DNA of 64,000 nt from Sweltsa coloradensis. Its lineage: Eukaryota; Arthropoda; Insecta; Plecoptera; Chloroperlidae. The notes beneath the pieces were generated by a model. It worked only from the letters and a program-made list of their open reading frames with translations. It had not been told where the DNA came from and searched no databases. Positions 10,949-22,390 of the stretch are shown piece by piece (the first letter of the stretch is position 1; every line of letters starts with the position of its first letter). A program made the translations under genes and the position numbers. The stretch covers positions 124,001 through 188,000 of the forward strand of contig JAMZAV010001048.1 of assembly GCA_024449915.1 (NCBI GenBank). The letters run 5' to 3'.

Positions 10949-11916
10949 TAGGGCTGCGCGAACGGAGAATTTTAATTCGAGTTGATTTCGAGTCCGAGTT
11001 TACGAGTTCGAACCGAGTTCAAATCGAGTTTATTTCCAAATTGAGAAAATGTATTTTCCATTATAGACTTCTACTACGCCTAGGCCTATCAAACAAATTA
11101 TTCAGGTTTAAAGCCTAGTCTAGGCCTATCCCCTTGGGTAAAATTTGTTTGGTTAGGGAGACCTAGGCCTACAACTAACCTTGGTGCCATAGGCTAGGTC
11201 TAGGCCTATTGTATGGACCTAGGTCTATTGTACAGACCTAGGTCTAGTGCTAAGTGCATTTTGGTATGGTGATGCAAGTTAGTTAGGGCAACTTCCTGGC
11301 AACTACCTGTTGCCACTGGCACTGTCACACTGTGCGTTGTTTGATTGTTTACCTGCATTGTGACAAGTGATCATCTTATGAATATTTTGAAATTGTATTC
11401 CGTGCTAGGTCTATGCTTTAGAGAAGAAATTACGCCTTTAAGCCTAGTCCTCCACATATTTTTACGAATCATCTGGCTTCACTCATCTCTCGTCTCGTGA
11501 GTCTTGACCATTTTACTTTTGTAGCAAACAGGAAGCAAACTAGCAGTGTCAACAATATCTCAGATACAAAAGTGGTGATACACTGTAGGCGTGAATGATT
11601 CCACAAAAACTGACAAGCCATTTATCGCTCGCATGTGACGTCATGGCTTGTTCCAATTGGACCTCGCAAAGTTTAGCCGGCCAATCGTAACGAGTTTCAA
11701 TTTACAAAGAGTTCGACTTATTGATATTGTGTATATCAAACTTGCTGCGTGTGCTGCTATCTAACGGAGGAATAGCATAACTTTTGACGGGCCGGTAAAT
11801 GAAAAAGCTGTTTTTACCGACATTTAAATATTCGAGTTCAAAATGAAACTTCAATTCGTTCAAACGCGCCGTGAACTCGACTCGGACTCGAAAATTCGAG
11901 TACTCGCCCAGCCCAA
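10949..11916. mobile_element. hAT-type element (TwGGGCTGsGCGA ends)
   Basis: The left end TAGGGCTGCGCGAAC and the right end (inverse TTGGGCTGGGCGAG) are flanked by the exact 8-bp duplication AAAATAAT (10941-10948 and 11917-11924). Subterminal GAGTTCGA/CTCGACTCG motifs are mirrored. A cluster of overlapping CTAGGCCTA motifs lies at 11080-11240. It has no transposase and lies immediately behind septin terminal exon A. Confidence 0.82.
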
Positions 11917-11924
11917 AAAATAAT

Positions 11925-12902
11925 ACCTAGCTAATTTTTCTTGTTGTTATAAAAGTCTTGGAACAAATACTAATAAATAAATAGATATACAAGTACTGGT
12001 TTATAATTACGTATGTATTGGATATGTACTGTAGTGCCAACTAAAGTCGTAACGTAACATAGATTGGATATAAAGTGTTGTTTATTGCCTTGGTACAACA
12101 AACATAGCGTGGTGATGAGAAGCTTTAGACTTCTCCATGTATTTTCACAAAATTAATATCAGCCATTATTACGTAGTGCCCTTCAGTATTATTTTACTCA
12201 AAATATCCACTAGTCGCTTTATGTTTACCCATCCCAACTCAATGCTTTATTTCTACACTCTTTCATCTAGGATACATAGATCCATAATTCAATGATATCT
12301 TTAGGCCTAGCTAGTTGTGTTGTTTGTACCTAATTTTACACCCCCCTTTTATAAGTAAAAAATCTAAGTGGTACTGGTAGGCATAGTGTAAGATAATAAA
12401 TTATGAAAGTAGAAATATTTCTATATGAAACTGAGAGCATTAGGCCTTAGACAACAAAAACTTTGAAAAGACCCGTAAGTTAATATTTATAAATTAGTTG
12501 AACTTATGCTATCAAATCGTACAAAATAATTGAAGTAAAGATATTCCCCGTTTGAGAAAACACTACAGCAAAGTTTGTTCATATTGCAGAGACTGGGCCT
12601 TTGTTATGTGGAGAACCAAGGCCATACTCTTATCAAATTATCACAAAAGGCATGTGTTAGATCTTCCAGCTTTCACAAGATCGTTGACTAGAAGGGTTGT
12701 GGTTGTGGTAGCCCTCTTGGTACTTTACTTTCGAACCTAACTAGAACTTTCACAATTGAGGAAATCAAACTTTGAACTTTAAAAAAAAATCAGCTTGAAC
12801 CCGAACTTAAAGAAATAACAAATAATATTAATAAATAGGCTAACTGGAAAATAGTTTGTCAATTCACAATTTTTTGTTACAAATATAGGCCTATATATAC
12901 AA
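11925..12902 (+). other. Septin intron / 3' region, no feature recognised
   Basis: AT-rich sequence with scattered TAGGCCTA motifs. An ORF of 62 codons at 12552-12740 has no resemblance to a family I know. It lies between the two alternative septin terminal exons and is presumably intron or long 3' UTR. Confidence 0.5.
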
Positions 12903-12975
12903 TACGGTCAATACCGTATTACTCGAGTAAAGGCCGCACCCCTAATTTGACCACACAAATTGTTAAGATTATGAT

Positions 12976-13617
12976 ACTAGGAAAACGCTTAAGTCCCGTC
13001 GCGTTGTTGAGCGAGCACCGGTACGTGCAACACGACCCGAGTACGACATTCTCATAATGTTACATACCAATAAGTCTTTAAGGTCTTGACCGATTTAGCT
13101 GAAAATTTGTGTAAAATAGGAGAGAATGGATAAAACCGACCGCCATCTAGAGGACCTTGACATCATTTCTTTGGGAAAACTATTTTAACTCTTTGATAAC
13201 AAATAATACACTGCTTCCTCGATAGTATTTTGATTACTTCTAGGTGGCAGTGCGACTTTTCGTAGCCATGGTAACGTTACTTTTGTTATTTCTATCTACA
13301 CTACTTAAGGTCTTGACCGATTTAGCTGAAAATGGTAAAATAGGAGAGAATGTTGTACTTATTGACCCTGCAAAATTTCATAACGATCGGAACATTTTAA
13401 TTTTTTAATTTTATTTTTTATAACCAATGATCGGATTTTGTTCAAAAACTATACAGCAACCGCCTAGGTGGTATGTACATGTGTGCAAAATTTCAGGTCG
13501 ATCAGAGAAACGGTGCGACCTGTACCAAAGCAGTAACAGAAAAAAAAAAAAAAAAAAAAAAAAAACAGACATTCGAGCCATAAGAGTCAAGTGGAGACGC
13601 TCGCTACGCTCGCTCAA
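12976..13617 (-). mobile_element. Helitron2-like/HINE repeat, variant with TTGAGCGAGC ends
   Basis: On the - strand it starts TTGAGCGAGCGTAGCGAGCG and ends GCGTTTTCCTAGT at 12976. The inner inverse of TTGAGCGAGC occurs just inside the 3' end, after an AACGC...GCGTT-type hairpin. The middle (CCGCCATCTAGAGGACCTTG, CTTCTAGGTGGCAGTGC) recurs inverted at 57530-57800. It appears inserted in an older segment with GGCCGCACCCC on both sides (12940s and 13650s). Confidence 0.6.
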
Positions 13618-13723
13618 AAATTTATGCTATTGGCAAATTGTTCCGCATAATGGCCGCACCCCACCTTCGTTACTTGATATTTATAAATATACCCGAGGTA
13701 TATATTCGCATAAATACAGTATT

Positions 13724-15030
13724 AGTTACAAAACATTTAGTTCTGCACTGACATTGGCTGAGGTGGTATGTCTCCAGCTGGCAGCTTATTGAATCCAAAT
13801 AACCTGTCTCCACAATACAAAACGTCAAGCAGGCCTTACAAAGAGTAAACATATTGTCTCAGCAACATGTCAATCAAAGCCTATTGGTCACCTGTTTTGA
13901 TAGGTACAAGGTTATGCCGTTAGCTGTTCGTGTTTGTTGTGTACAATTAGGCTATATATACAACACTAAACACATTTTTCATAATTAATTATAGTTAATA
14001 TTATTTTTTGTATTCTTACAATGTGGCATAACATTTGAAATGTAATAGTATATTGGAATAGTATTCACAATAAAAGAAAGAACATGCTTCTGGTTTCTAA
14101 AAAAAACTTATTGATTTGATTATAGGCCTTACCTATATTTTATTTTGTTAACTTTTACTTTTAAGTGTTAATAATTATATTAAACTTGTGTGCTATATGT
14201 ATTATATTTAAAACTACAACCTTTAATCATTAATAGTAAACAATAAAAATAGATCTCCACACATTTCTGTATACTAGGGTAGACCTACTTGTTTCACAAA
14301 ATGTTAGATAAAACAAAATTAAAAAGAAAAAGAACTATGGATAGTTTTTTGTTAAACAAAGTAGGCCCTATTGTATGTTCTATTTCTCTTTATTTGTAGA
14401 TATTTTTAATTAAAACTATGCATTCACTTTAAGGAGTCCTGTCTCTTATTCTCGTCTACTAGTTTGATAGAAGTTGCTAGTGGGACTGGCTTACCATAAA
14501 TTTAGATTTATACTTAAATCTTCAATATAGCCTATACCTATGTCAATACATGACCTGTAGTTATCAATACGTATCAAAAAACCGATTATTAAAATATGTA
14601 TTTTGTTTAATTAATATGCCTGAGGTGATTCCCCACACATTAAGGAACACTTTATTTTGCTGAACTGGGTGAGCTATACTCATATTCCCTAGGGAATAAT
14701 AAATCCTCCTGTCTAGAGAAGAGTTAAAGGTCAACATGGCCCTCAAATGTCAAAAAAGTAATCAAATACTGCAGCACAATGCCTCACTTTCACATATTTT
14801 ATCTTTCAAAGGCCTCTTTTACTCTGCTATATGTTACAGTCTATAGCTGTTCTGCAGAGAGCGTTCGAACCATAGATACTACTATACCCTCGTTCGAACC
14901 TTGAGCTGAAGTGTCATGATTTAACTACAGTATTGACAGAAACTTGAAATGAAGTGCTTGAATGTGACACTTTTATTTGTTGTCCAAGTTCAAAGTCTGT
15001 TATTATTTACTACAATTCAGAAATTAAAAA
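13724..15030 (+). other. Septin intron, no feature recognised
   Basis: AT-rich non-coding sequence between the HINE repeat and a tRNA-like remnant. I see only short ORFs (60 codons or fewer of interest) without family resemblance. Confidence 0.5.
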
Positions 15031-15035
15031 AGTCT

Positions 15036-15113
15036 GCCCCAACCGGGATTCGAACCACGGATTTCCCGCATTCCAGGCAGGCGTCTTAATCACTAGACCA
15101 TCAGAACGGGTAC
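15036..15113 (-). pseudogene. tRNA-like remnant (SINE head or tRNA pseudogene)
   Basis: The - strand shows a D-arm-like TGGTCTAGTGATTAAGACG, an anticodon hairpin CCTGC-CTGGAAT-GCGGG and a T-loop GGTTCGAATCC. The T-stem and acceptor stem do not pair well, so it is not a functional tRNA. The following ACTTTTTTAATTTC is shared with the tRNA-like unit at 17988-18065, suggesting both are SINE heads. Confidence 0.55.
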
Positions 15114-15319
15114 ATTTTAATCTCTGAATTGTAGTTGCATTATACATCTGAATGGATGGAACAGTACTGCAACAAATATCTGCTGCACTTGTTGTTAATA
15201 ATTAATACTGAACTGGTTGACGAAGTATTATACGTATATATTTCCCATAAAATGTTTATCAAATACTACGTATTACTATCACGTTCCTTTTTTGGTTTAC
15301 CATTGTGTGTAATAAATAC

Positions 15320-15550
15320 TTTTTTTTTCTTGTGCCAAGTTGGTCTCTTTAACCATTCTTCTATCTTGCTATAAGACTGTCTCCTTTTCTATCCTGCTCA
15401 GTTCATCGGGCAGGGAGTCAATGTCACTCTTGAGGGCGGCGCATCTAAAGAGATACGCTCTGTCTTGGTCTTCTAAATTACAAAGTTTACAGGTGGCCGG
15501 TTCGTTGGTAATGTTAAAGCGGTACAGGTGGTGTTGTACTAATTGTAATA
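15320..15550 (-). mobile_element. Non-LTR retrotransposon 3' end fragment (zinc-knuckle tail)
   Basis: The - strand encodes HHLYRFNITNEPATCKLCNL followed by EDQDRAYLFRCAALKSDIDS. This parallels the end of the RNase H-containing ORF at 62104-63074 (ATCKLC, QDRAHLFSCAAFKSDID). A T-run at 15320 corresponds to the poly(A) end, as at 61316. It is a 5'-truncated copy, inserted about 130 bp upstream of septin terminal exon B. Confidence 0.8.
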
Positions 15551-15681
15551 ATTGTTGTAAACTAACTATGTAATACTATTGTCTTTTTTACAGCACTGGT
15601 TTTACACTGTACCCTAGTTGACAGGAATATTCATCATGCATCAGCATAATGCTAGATCTTTATACAATACTTCTTTTCCAG

Positions 15682-15730
15682 ATTGGTCGATGGCAAAGAG
15701 AAAACAAAGAAAAAGAAAGGCCTCTTCTAG
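15682..15730 (+). CDS. SEPTIN7: Septin-7-like, terminal exon B (conserved basic tail)
   Basis: A strong acceptor (ACTTCTTTTCCAG|A) completes the split GA|A codon of the exon ending at 4503. The frame then reads LVDGKEKTKKKKGLF and TAG. Septin 7 of vertebrates also ends in a short lysine-rich tail finishing in Gly-x-Phe (KKKGKIF), so this is the best candidate for the conserved C-terminus. It is mutually exclusive with the exon at 10677, because that exon has its own stop. The intron between the last common exon and this one is about 11.2 kb and full of transposable elements. Confidence 0.88.
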
Positions 15731-16496
15731 TTCTACTAGTACTAGCTAGATTGCGTCCTTCAGTCCAGCTCAACCAGCTTGGATACTACCCTGCAATGAT
15801 GCATGCAGTACTGCTGACAGCTATGTGGCCCGTGTTTCTATGTGTTCCACTTGATAACGTGAAGATGTGTCGAGAAATTATCCAACTTAATTTACAACAG
15901 AACACTTGATAGTTTGATACAAATACATTACTTGGTAAGATGTTAATGTAAGCGTGTGACCTGTGAAAAGTGAGAATTATACTGCGTGACTGTAGAATCT
16001 AACAAATTACAAAACAAGAAAACTTCCTTGGAGATTTAACTCGTAAATGTATTGACTTTCCTCAACACTTTCAATTATGAATTTTTAAGTGTTTATAGAA
16101 TTTCCTTAACTTTATGCTGGAAATAGACTGTCAAAGCAAAAAAAACTCTAGCAGAGAACTGCTGAAAATCAACTCCGTAAAGTCTTGTCATTTTTATTAG
16201 AATGTCAAAGTTACTGTGTACAGTTGACTATTAATGATTCGGTTGATATGACTATGGATCCATTCCATACACTAACAATTTATCTCATTATGCCAGTCGT
16301 TTGTAGCCTATCTATTATTATGTATGATTTTAAATGTAGTGTCTTGGACCTACTGAATGAGCTAAGTGTGTCAACAAGGCACGTATGTACTATGTAGTAG
16401 CAAACAAGCAATGCATCAAATAATTATATAGTACATAGTTTGAAATACAAAAATATGGCAAAGATACATATTATGCTCAAAGCATTTACCGTATTT

Positions 16497-17424
16497 ACTC
16501 GATTGTAGGTCTCACGCGAACGTAGGTCGCACCCCAGGTTTCACATGTCAAATCAAAAAGCTGGTTTGCATGCTAGCTAGGTTGCACTATTGTAACATGT
16601 GGGTGTTGGTCGACAAATATCGTGAAATTCTGCTTTAATTTTCAAATAAATACTTATCAAGTTAAAAAAATAACAAGGTGAGTAAACCATCAACATCACA
16701 CCAACCTAGTATCGAAAGAAGAATGCTGCCAAAATATGACTGTTGGTAAGGCTTGTGCAATGTTATTCTTTTATCACAACTTTGAATTCAATATCAGCAA
16801 ATTCTTACTATAAATAAATAAATAAATAAAATAAATTCCTATTAAGAGTCTACCCACTCAAGTCATATAACTGATTTCCAGTGCGGGACAGTAAACCAAG
16901 GCGACCGAGCCTACCCTGTAGGCCCCGACGAATGAGCGATAACCAACCAAAGATTGATATTATTATTTTATAATAGGAAATTTACTATTTAGTATTTAGC
17001 AATCAGTGGTATGGACAGTGCCAACACCCGCGGATCAACGCCAGAATCAACAAGGCCGATTCAGAACAACTTTGAATTTATTATGTGCCTCGTTGCTAGG
17101 ACGGCTCCAAAGTCACGGTTTACAATCCTTAGACAAGAATTGATGGACTTTAGTCCAAAACAGAAGTTAAAATACTTTTGTGGGAATCGAACCCTGGACC
17201 TTCTGCATTGGAAGCAGATACACTAACCACAAGACCAACGAGTCACACAAAAACACTATTGCATACTAAATATGTCGCTCACTATTTTGTAGTGCGTCAC
17301 GCAATCCTATTTATGTAATACGACGCGCTAAAACCCGGCACCTCCACCAATGTAGGTCGCACCCCAGTTTTATGCCATTCAATTTTCAATTCAATGTGCG
17401 ACCTAAAATCGAGAAAATACGGTA
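16497..17424. mobile_element. TIR element (TACCGTATTTwCTCGATT ends), interrupted by a SINE
   Basis: The left end TACCGTATTTACTCGATTG continues TAGGTC; the right end GACCTAAAATCGAG continues AAAATACGGTA. Flanks share ATT, a possible 3-bp duplication. GTAGGTCGCACCCCAG occurs on both sides of the SINE insertion. Related end fragments lie near 12909 and 21510. Superfamily not assigned. Confidence 0.6.
16811..17248 (-). repeat. tRNA-Gly-headed SINE, full-length copy 1
   Basis: On the - strand the element begins with a tRNA-like head: GGTCTTGTGGTTAG box A, anticodon hairpin TCTGC-TTCCAAT-GCAGA (UCC, Gly) and GGTTCGATTCC box B. A body of about 300 bp follows, ending in an (ATTT)n tail (plus-strand TAAATAAATAAA at 16811). 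It is inserted in the TIR element 16497-17424. Copies at 46074-46505 and 58402-59129 share the whole structure. Confidence 0.82.
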
Positions 17425-17987
17425 ATTAACATAGCACAGCCCCATGGGTTAAGTACCTCAGGTTAAAGAAATGTGAAGAATCGTACATGTTTGTGTTTGT
17501 GTGCCAACTGCCTATAATGGCATGATAAGTCCTACATTTTGTTGTTATTGACAAAATGTGATCCATTTTGCTACCATAATATAATTTGTAGTATGTATTT
17601 TGAGTTTGTAAGCTACAAAAACATGTCTGATACTGGTACTATGTGCAAATGAATTTACTCGAGTAGATTTTAATTTTTAACTGAAAATTGCATTGACCAA
17701 ACATTCCCATTCTGATAGGAGAGAGCAAAAATTGCATGTTTTGTCGGCAATGAGCCATGTTGTATGTATTCTGCAGTAACTAGCCCAGATGAACTTGGTA
17801 GGTACTCAAATTGCTAGACACAACATCTGTATATTATATTTTACAAAGTGGATGGGTAGGAAGAGCCAAATGGCTAGGTAATGCTGAGATAGGGGTGTGA
17901 TATGGAATCCAACAGCTTACCTGGTTGGTGATTTCCAGGGTTGCCACCTTTGCATATATATATGTAGGTACTTTAGACCGAAATTAA

Positions 17988-18065
17988 AAAAGTGACTACA
18001 CCGGGGATCGAACCCGGGACCTTGGTTTTCCAGGCCATGCTCTTACCAACTGAGCTATGCAGCCA
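17988..18065 (-). pseudogene. tRNA-like unit (Phe-like), broken anticodon stem
   Basis: The - strand has a paired acceptor (GGCTGCA with TGTAGTC, two wobbles), a perfect D-stem (GCTC...GAGC with AGTTGGTAA loop) and a perfect T-arm (CCGGG-TTCGATC-CCCGG). A GAA triplet sits where the anticodon should be, but the anticodon stem does not pair. This and the T-run and AATTTC behind it, shared with 15036-15113, favour a SINE head or pseudogene over a working tRNA gene. Confidence 0.55.
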
Positions 18066-18676
18066 CCAATTTAATTCTATCTAATTCTTTTAGTAGGCCT
18101 ATATACTGCACTTTGTTCCAACATAATTTAGTTGGGTAAGGGGGCATTTCCCAGTGGCGTAATTTCAAATTGGGGGCTCCCGGAAAAAAACAATGTGTGG
18201 TCCCTAGTGATATAATTCAAAAATCATTTATAACGCTCTTTCCAGGGCGCTTTCGATTCTTAGAGCATGTTTGAAGTAATTTAACGAGTTTTAGGCATTT
18301 TTTTTAATAACATTTTTTGTTGGTGGTAACTGGTGATGATGATTTTTGTAGTTGCAAAATGATCTTATTTTCTTTGACTTGACATGGGATTTTCTCAAAT
18401 TGGTACAGTACTAATAGGATATTCACGGTACATAAGAGTATACCCTGAACTTGTAAGGTATACTGATGAGGGGTATATATTTATTTCTGGGAATATTTGT
18501 GCATATCCCCCATGACACCACTGGGGGGCCCTTATTCTGTCCACTTTTAATAAGGCATAAAACATTGTTTTTAAGTCACCAAAAATGTCTTTCGTCTAGC
18601 TTTATTTTTGCAAACTGCGGTTGACTACATCATGTACACCTTTTCTGAGCCATTGAGCTTCCTCATTTTCAACTCT

Positions 18677-18795
18677 TAGATTAACAATCAAACCTTGCAA
18701 ACATTCTTGCCCCATCGTTATCTTAATTTTTAATTTCAAAAATAAATTTAGATTAACAATCGAACCTTGCAAACATTCTTGCCCCATCGTTATTA
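18677..18795 (+). repeat. Two-copy direct repeat, 72-bp period
   Basis: TTAGATTAACAATCAAACCT followed by TGCAAACATTCTTGCCCCAT and CGTTAT occurs twice, at about 18677 and 18749, with one substitution in the first block. The intervening bases are AT-rich. It generates the repeated peptide ITMGQECLQG in a short - strand ORF, which I do not take as coding. Confidence 0.75.
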
Positions 18796-18998
18796 GTCGG
18801 GTCGGGGGCAAAGTCCCATCTGCCGGAGGCTATTGTCATTGCATTAAGTTTGATGGCTTAAAACTTGTTTTAAGGTGGATTTGTTTCCAAAATAAGTGAA
18901 ATATAACAATAAATCTAAATTGCCTTTTATATATAAATAAATACATAGGTCTATAAATACAGGATCCTGAACAATCTCGGAAAATCCTTAACAGGTGG

Positions 18999-20118
18999 CA
19001 GCCCTAGTTACTGCGGATTTTGAAGATTGATGATCATTAAGATCCCCATATATAACACGTGTTGTATGATAATTTTTAAAACGAGAGTCAAAACAATTAA
19101 CACATTTGTACCACATTCTTATTCTGCGGTACTGAGGATCCCAGCAGTCGCCGACCAGGTAAGCTGTTGGGTTTCCTATCCACGCCCTTATCCAAGCATA
19201 TTTTACAATGTATTTGGCTTAACGGCTGTATATGATAATGTGGTCTAGCAGTCTTGAGTGTCTGTAGCAAAGCCAAAACAAACTGTAACGTACTTACAGC
19301 ATGATAAAAACGCTATACGTATCTTAACACCATTAAATTGTTGTATTGAAAACTTCATTATAATTTATATTTTCCTCTTTATTACATGAATGACCATTCT
19401 TGATATTATGAACATAGTAGTTTAAAATTAAACCATCTAATAAATTAAATATTTCACCTTTACTTTTTTCATGGTATATAATATATATATATATATAATA
19501 GTAATTTATTCACTTTTTCATCCCAAAGTTTAAGACAATGTGGGTGAAAAGACGTACAAGTTGTTACCAGCAGAGATGGGCAGCCGCAATAGGGCAATGC
19601 TAAGCTAGTTCGCCCAGATTTTTCGCCAGGATCGCATGATCGGGGTTTGGTCACAGGACTCTTTACATTTTGGTTCCTGTGAAACTTGCACATGGCAGTG
19701 ACCAAACGTCGATTGTTCTGCACACTGGTGGGAAATCTGTCTCCCACCACAACAATAATGCACTGCCGTCAAAATGTTGTAAACAATCCTATTTTATCAA
19801 CGTCCAGACAACTGTGACCAAAGCCCGATCGCTCTGGTGGGAGATTAGTTTTGCCCTATCGAGATGCAGTAGAACACCTCAATAGGCATCACATAACATA
19901 TTCCTATAGGAAAAATACTTATATGTACTACTACAATATTGACATTGCGCAGCGTTATGATGAAAGTGTTTAAAGCAAATGAAAATTCAACATATCTTAA
20001 TTTAATTCTTTGCTTCAAAATTCTGTGTTAAATGATTTATTGGGTACAGATAAGTTGTGTGAATCTCCAATAACAAAAAAAAAATGTTATTTCATTGATG
20101 CATCTATGATTTACAACA
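18999..20118. other. Convergent intergenic stretch, little recognised
   Basis: No exon recognised. An (AT)n run lies at about 19483-19500. GACCAAACGTCGATT and GACCAAAGCCCGATC blocks suggest an old palindromic element near 19600-19870, but no clean ends were found. Confidence 0.45.
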
Positions 20119-20128
20119 ATGTTTAATT

Positions 20129-20503
20129 GGATTGGATTTTGCTTAACGTCTCATATTAACGCACTTTGGCTATTCGAGACGATGAGTGGTGATAGATGAG
20201 GATGAAGTATGAACAGAAGGGAGGAGGGGAAACCCGGTACCGGCACGTAGCCTACTCCTTTCGAAAAGTACCAAGGGGACCAACGGCTTAACGTCCCATC
20301 CGAAAGGTTGGTGTCCCCCCCCGGACTGCCGAGCAGACGTCGAGGTCGACACTAGCTCTCGAACCCTCCATCCGCTCTAATCAGCGGTATACGTGAGTTT
20401 CAGGGCAGAGCGGTCACCCACACTACCTCTGACCACGCCTGATTCTGCTTAACTTTGGTGTTCGAGTGGCAAGTGGTTCAACGACCTCGGCTAAACCGCT
20501 GGC
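20129..20503 (-). repeat. 5S rRNA-derived SINE, copy 1
   Basis: It is flanked by a 10-bp duplication ATGTTTAATT (20119-20128 and 20504-20513). On the - strand the head contains GTTAAGCAGAATCAGGCGTG then GTCAG...GTGGGTGACC, which lines up with the 5S rRNA internal promoter (GCTAAGCAGGGTCGGGCCTG, then GGTTAG...GATGGGAGACC). The body shares GGTACTTTTCGGTAGGAGT-type and CGTCCCATCCGAAAGG blocks with copy 2 at 46733-47137. Confidence 0.78.
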
Positions 20504-20513
20504 ATGTTTAATT

Positions 20514-21806
20514 TGAGATAGAACATTTGGGAGCTAAAATAAAATCAAATTGAGAGTGCATTTGTTCTATCTACACACTTTCCTTTATTTTATTGTTGAC
20601 AACAATAATTCATGTAGCTTAACAAATATTTAAATTAGTTCATAGAAGGTGAATTTCTGGATGATACACTAAAACAAAAATTGTTTAATACTTTTTTCAT
20701 TTTGAAAAAGCTCGAAGAATTTATAGCTTTTTTAATTAAAAACTAAAAAATTCATTATTTTGTCAAAATAGTATTCATAATGGTAGTTAGGCATCATACT
20801 TTGAAAAATATGTCTTTATACTTAAAAATAAATATATTTGGTGGTTATTGAATACCTCCTTTCCTATTCACTTTAGAGGCACAATAACACTAAAGTATTT
20901 CATCAAATTCCTCATAGATAGCGTACAGATAAGCTTTTGAAATTATGCAGATAGAACACTTGCATCCCAAGGAGTGTCTTACTCGAAAAGTACAAAACTG
21001 TGAGTTGGAACACTTTCATCCTGACGCTGCGATTGGTATGATGATTAAAAATAAAAATGTATTTGATTGAAGAAAAAACGCCCCTCCCCCCCAAAAAAGT
21101 CTTATTTGTTTGGATTTTATTTGATATTGACATTATTTTAGCCACCTACGACCTCCTACCAAAATCACTCTTTCCCCCTACATCCTCTCCCTCCCGCTCC
21201 CCCAATTGTTTGGTTGTAATAAAAAAAAAAAATATTTGGCCTTTTAGGTAATTTGATCGGTTCTTTTCTTATCTGATTTTGACATTTGCTCCCCCACCCC
21301 CGGCCACTATTCCTAAGGATCACTTCCCCCAGATGTTTTCTGAAAAATAAATCCCCCCAAATTATTAATATTAAAAAACACAATATATGCAAAATTTTAT
21401 TCCCCTCCCAAATCATTGATCACATGCTATCCACTTTGACATAGCAACACCCCCTGACGCCCGTCTGGCAGACGTGGTAGTATGGCTAGAGGCTAATGAT
21501 GATCGTATGTATTTACTCGATTATATGCTGCCATAGAGTATAATACTAATGGCTGCACCCCTATTTTGGCCACTGTTGTTGACCACATTGTTAGGTTGTA
21601 GGCCTACTGTTATTAATACTATTGACATTTTGCAGCATCACCATCCTTACAACAATGTTTATACCAAAAGAGTACAAGGACATCGGATAATAAAATAAGG
21701 ATTTAGTTCCAGATCCTTTCGGGTTCGAGTAACCCAAGGTGCTTCCAGCTACACGTGCTGCAAAAGGTCATTACAGAGACCATGAATGGATGACGAGTGG
21801 CCACAC
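20514..21806 (-). other. Region downstream of MCRS1 stop (3' UTR / intergenic)
   Basis: No coding exon recognised. The stretch is AT-rich, with several CCCCC-rich runs (21080-21110, 21280-21350) and a fragment near 21508 resembling the left end of the TIR element at 16497. The 3' UTR and polyadenylation site of MCRS1 should fall here, but I could not fix them. Confidence 0.5.
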
Positions 21807-21896
21807 TTAAGGTTGAAGATTCATCTTTTGTGCTTCATGTCGAATTACACTTATCAAATCCTGATTTACCAGGAATATGAAGCGAAGACCAGCAAT
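21807..21896 (-). CDS. MCRS1: MCRS1 terminal exon (end of FHA domain, stop)
   Basis: On the - strand an acceptor TTTATTTCAG is followed by IAGLRFIFLVNQDLISVIRH then EAQKMNLQP and TAA. It matches the vertebrate MCRS1 C-terminus (ASLRFVFLINQDLIALIR). Phase 0 joins it to the FHA exon that ends ...NNSVIE at 24320. MCRS1 is a nuclear FHA protein reported in NSL acetyltransferase and INO80 complexes and in spindle assembly. The intron before it is 2.4 kb. Confidence 0.95.
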   Translation of the reverse strand: MAGLRFIFLVNQDLISVIRHEAQKMNLQP

Positions 21897-22390
21897 CTGA
21901 AATAAATCATAAGTTTATAACAATGTCACAAGTGACATCTCACAACTACATATAGTTAATGGTTATACATGAAAATGTAAAAATGGACAGTTAAAATCCT
22001 TTGGGCTACCATATTTTACACCGTAGTAAAATTAAAAATAAAAATAAAAATTTTCTTGTTGAGCTGGATGTACAGTATTAGTTTTGAGTAGGCCTAACGT
22101 AGGTCTAATAACGATAATCGTATATCGATAATTATTGATAATCAATATTGTCACGATATAGGTGGCTGTATTGCGATAATTGTACAATAACAATATTGCT
22201 AGCGATATCGTGATAATTATTAGAAATCCGATTTTGAATCGTAAATTCAGTAGCATACGTTTATATGACTAATCGACGCTGCTACAATGATATTTTTCTG
22301 TTGAATAGTGGATTTCATGGAATTTCCAGTGTCTCTAAACAGGTTTTCCGCTCGGGGCATCGAGGGGCCCATCCTAGGTGGCGGCAGAGT

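Larger units (their letters stand above)
17938..18998. mobile_element. Putative TIR element (CAGGGTTGCCACC-like ends)
   Basis: CAGGGTTGCCACCT at the left is inverted as AGGTGGCAGCCCTA at the right, resembling the hAT element at 49896. No convincing target duplication flanks it. It contains a tRNA-like unit (17988-18065) and a 72-bp-period duplication (18677-18795). Confidence 0.4.

Noticed and set aside
17988..18065. Possible functional tRNA-Phe gene
   Set aside because: Acceptor, D and T arms look good but the anticodon stem cannot pair, and the same 3' flank occurs behind another tRNA-like remnant.
19590..19870. Possible hAT ends (AGAGATGGGCAG ... TTTTGCCCTATCG)
   Set aside because: The inverted similarity is short and no target duplication could be found.
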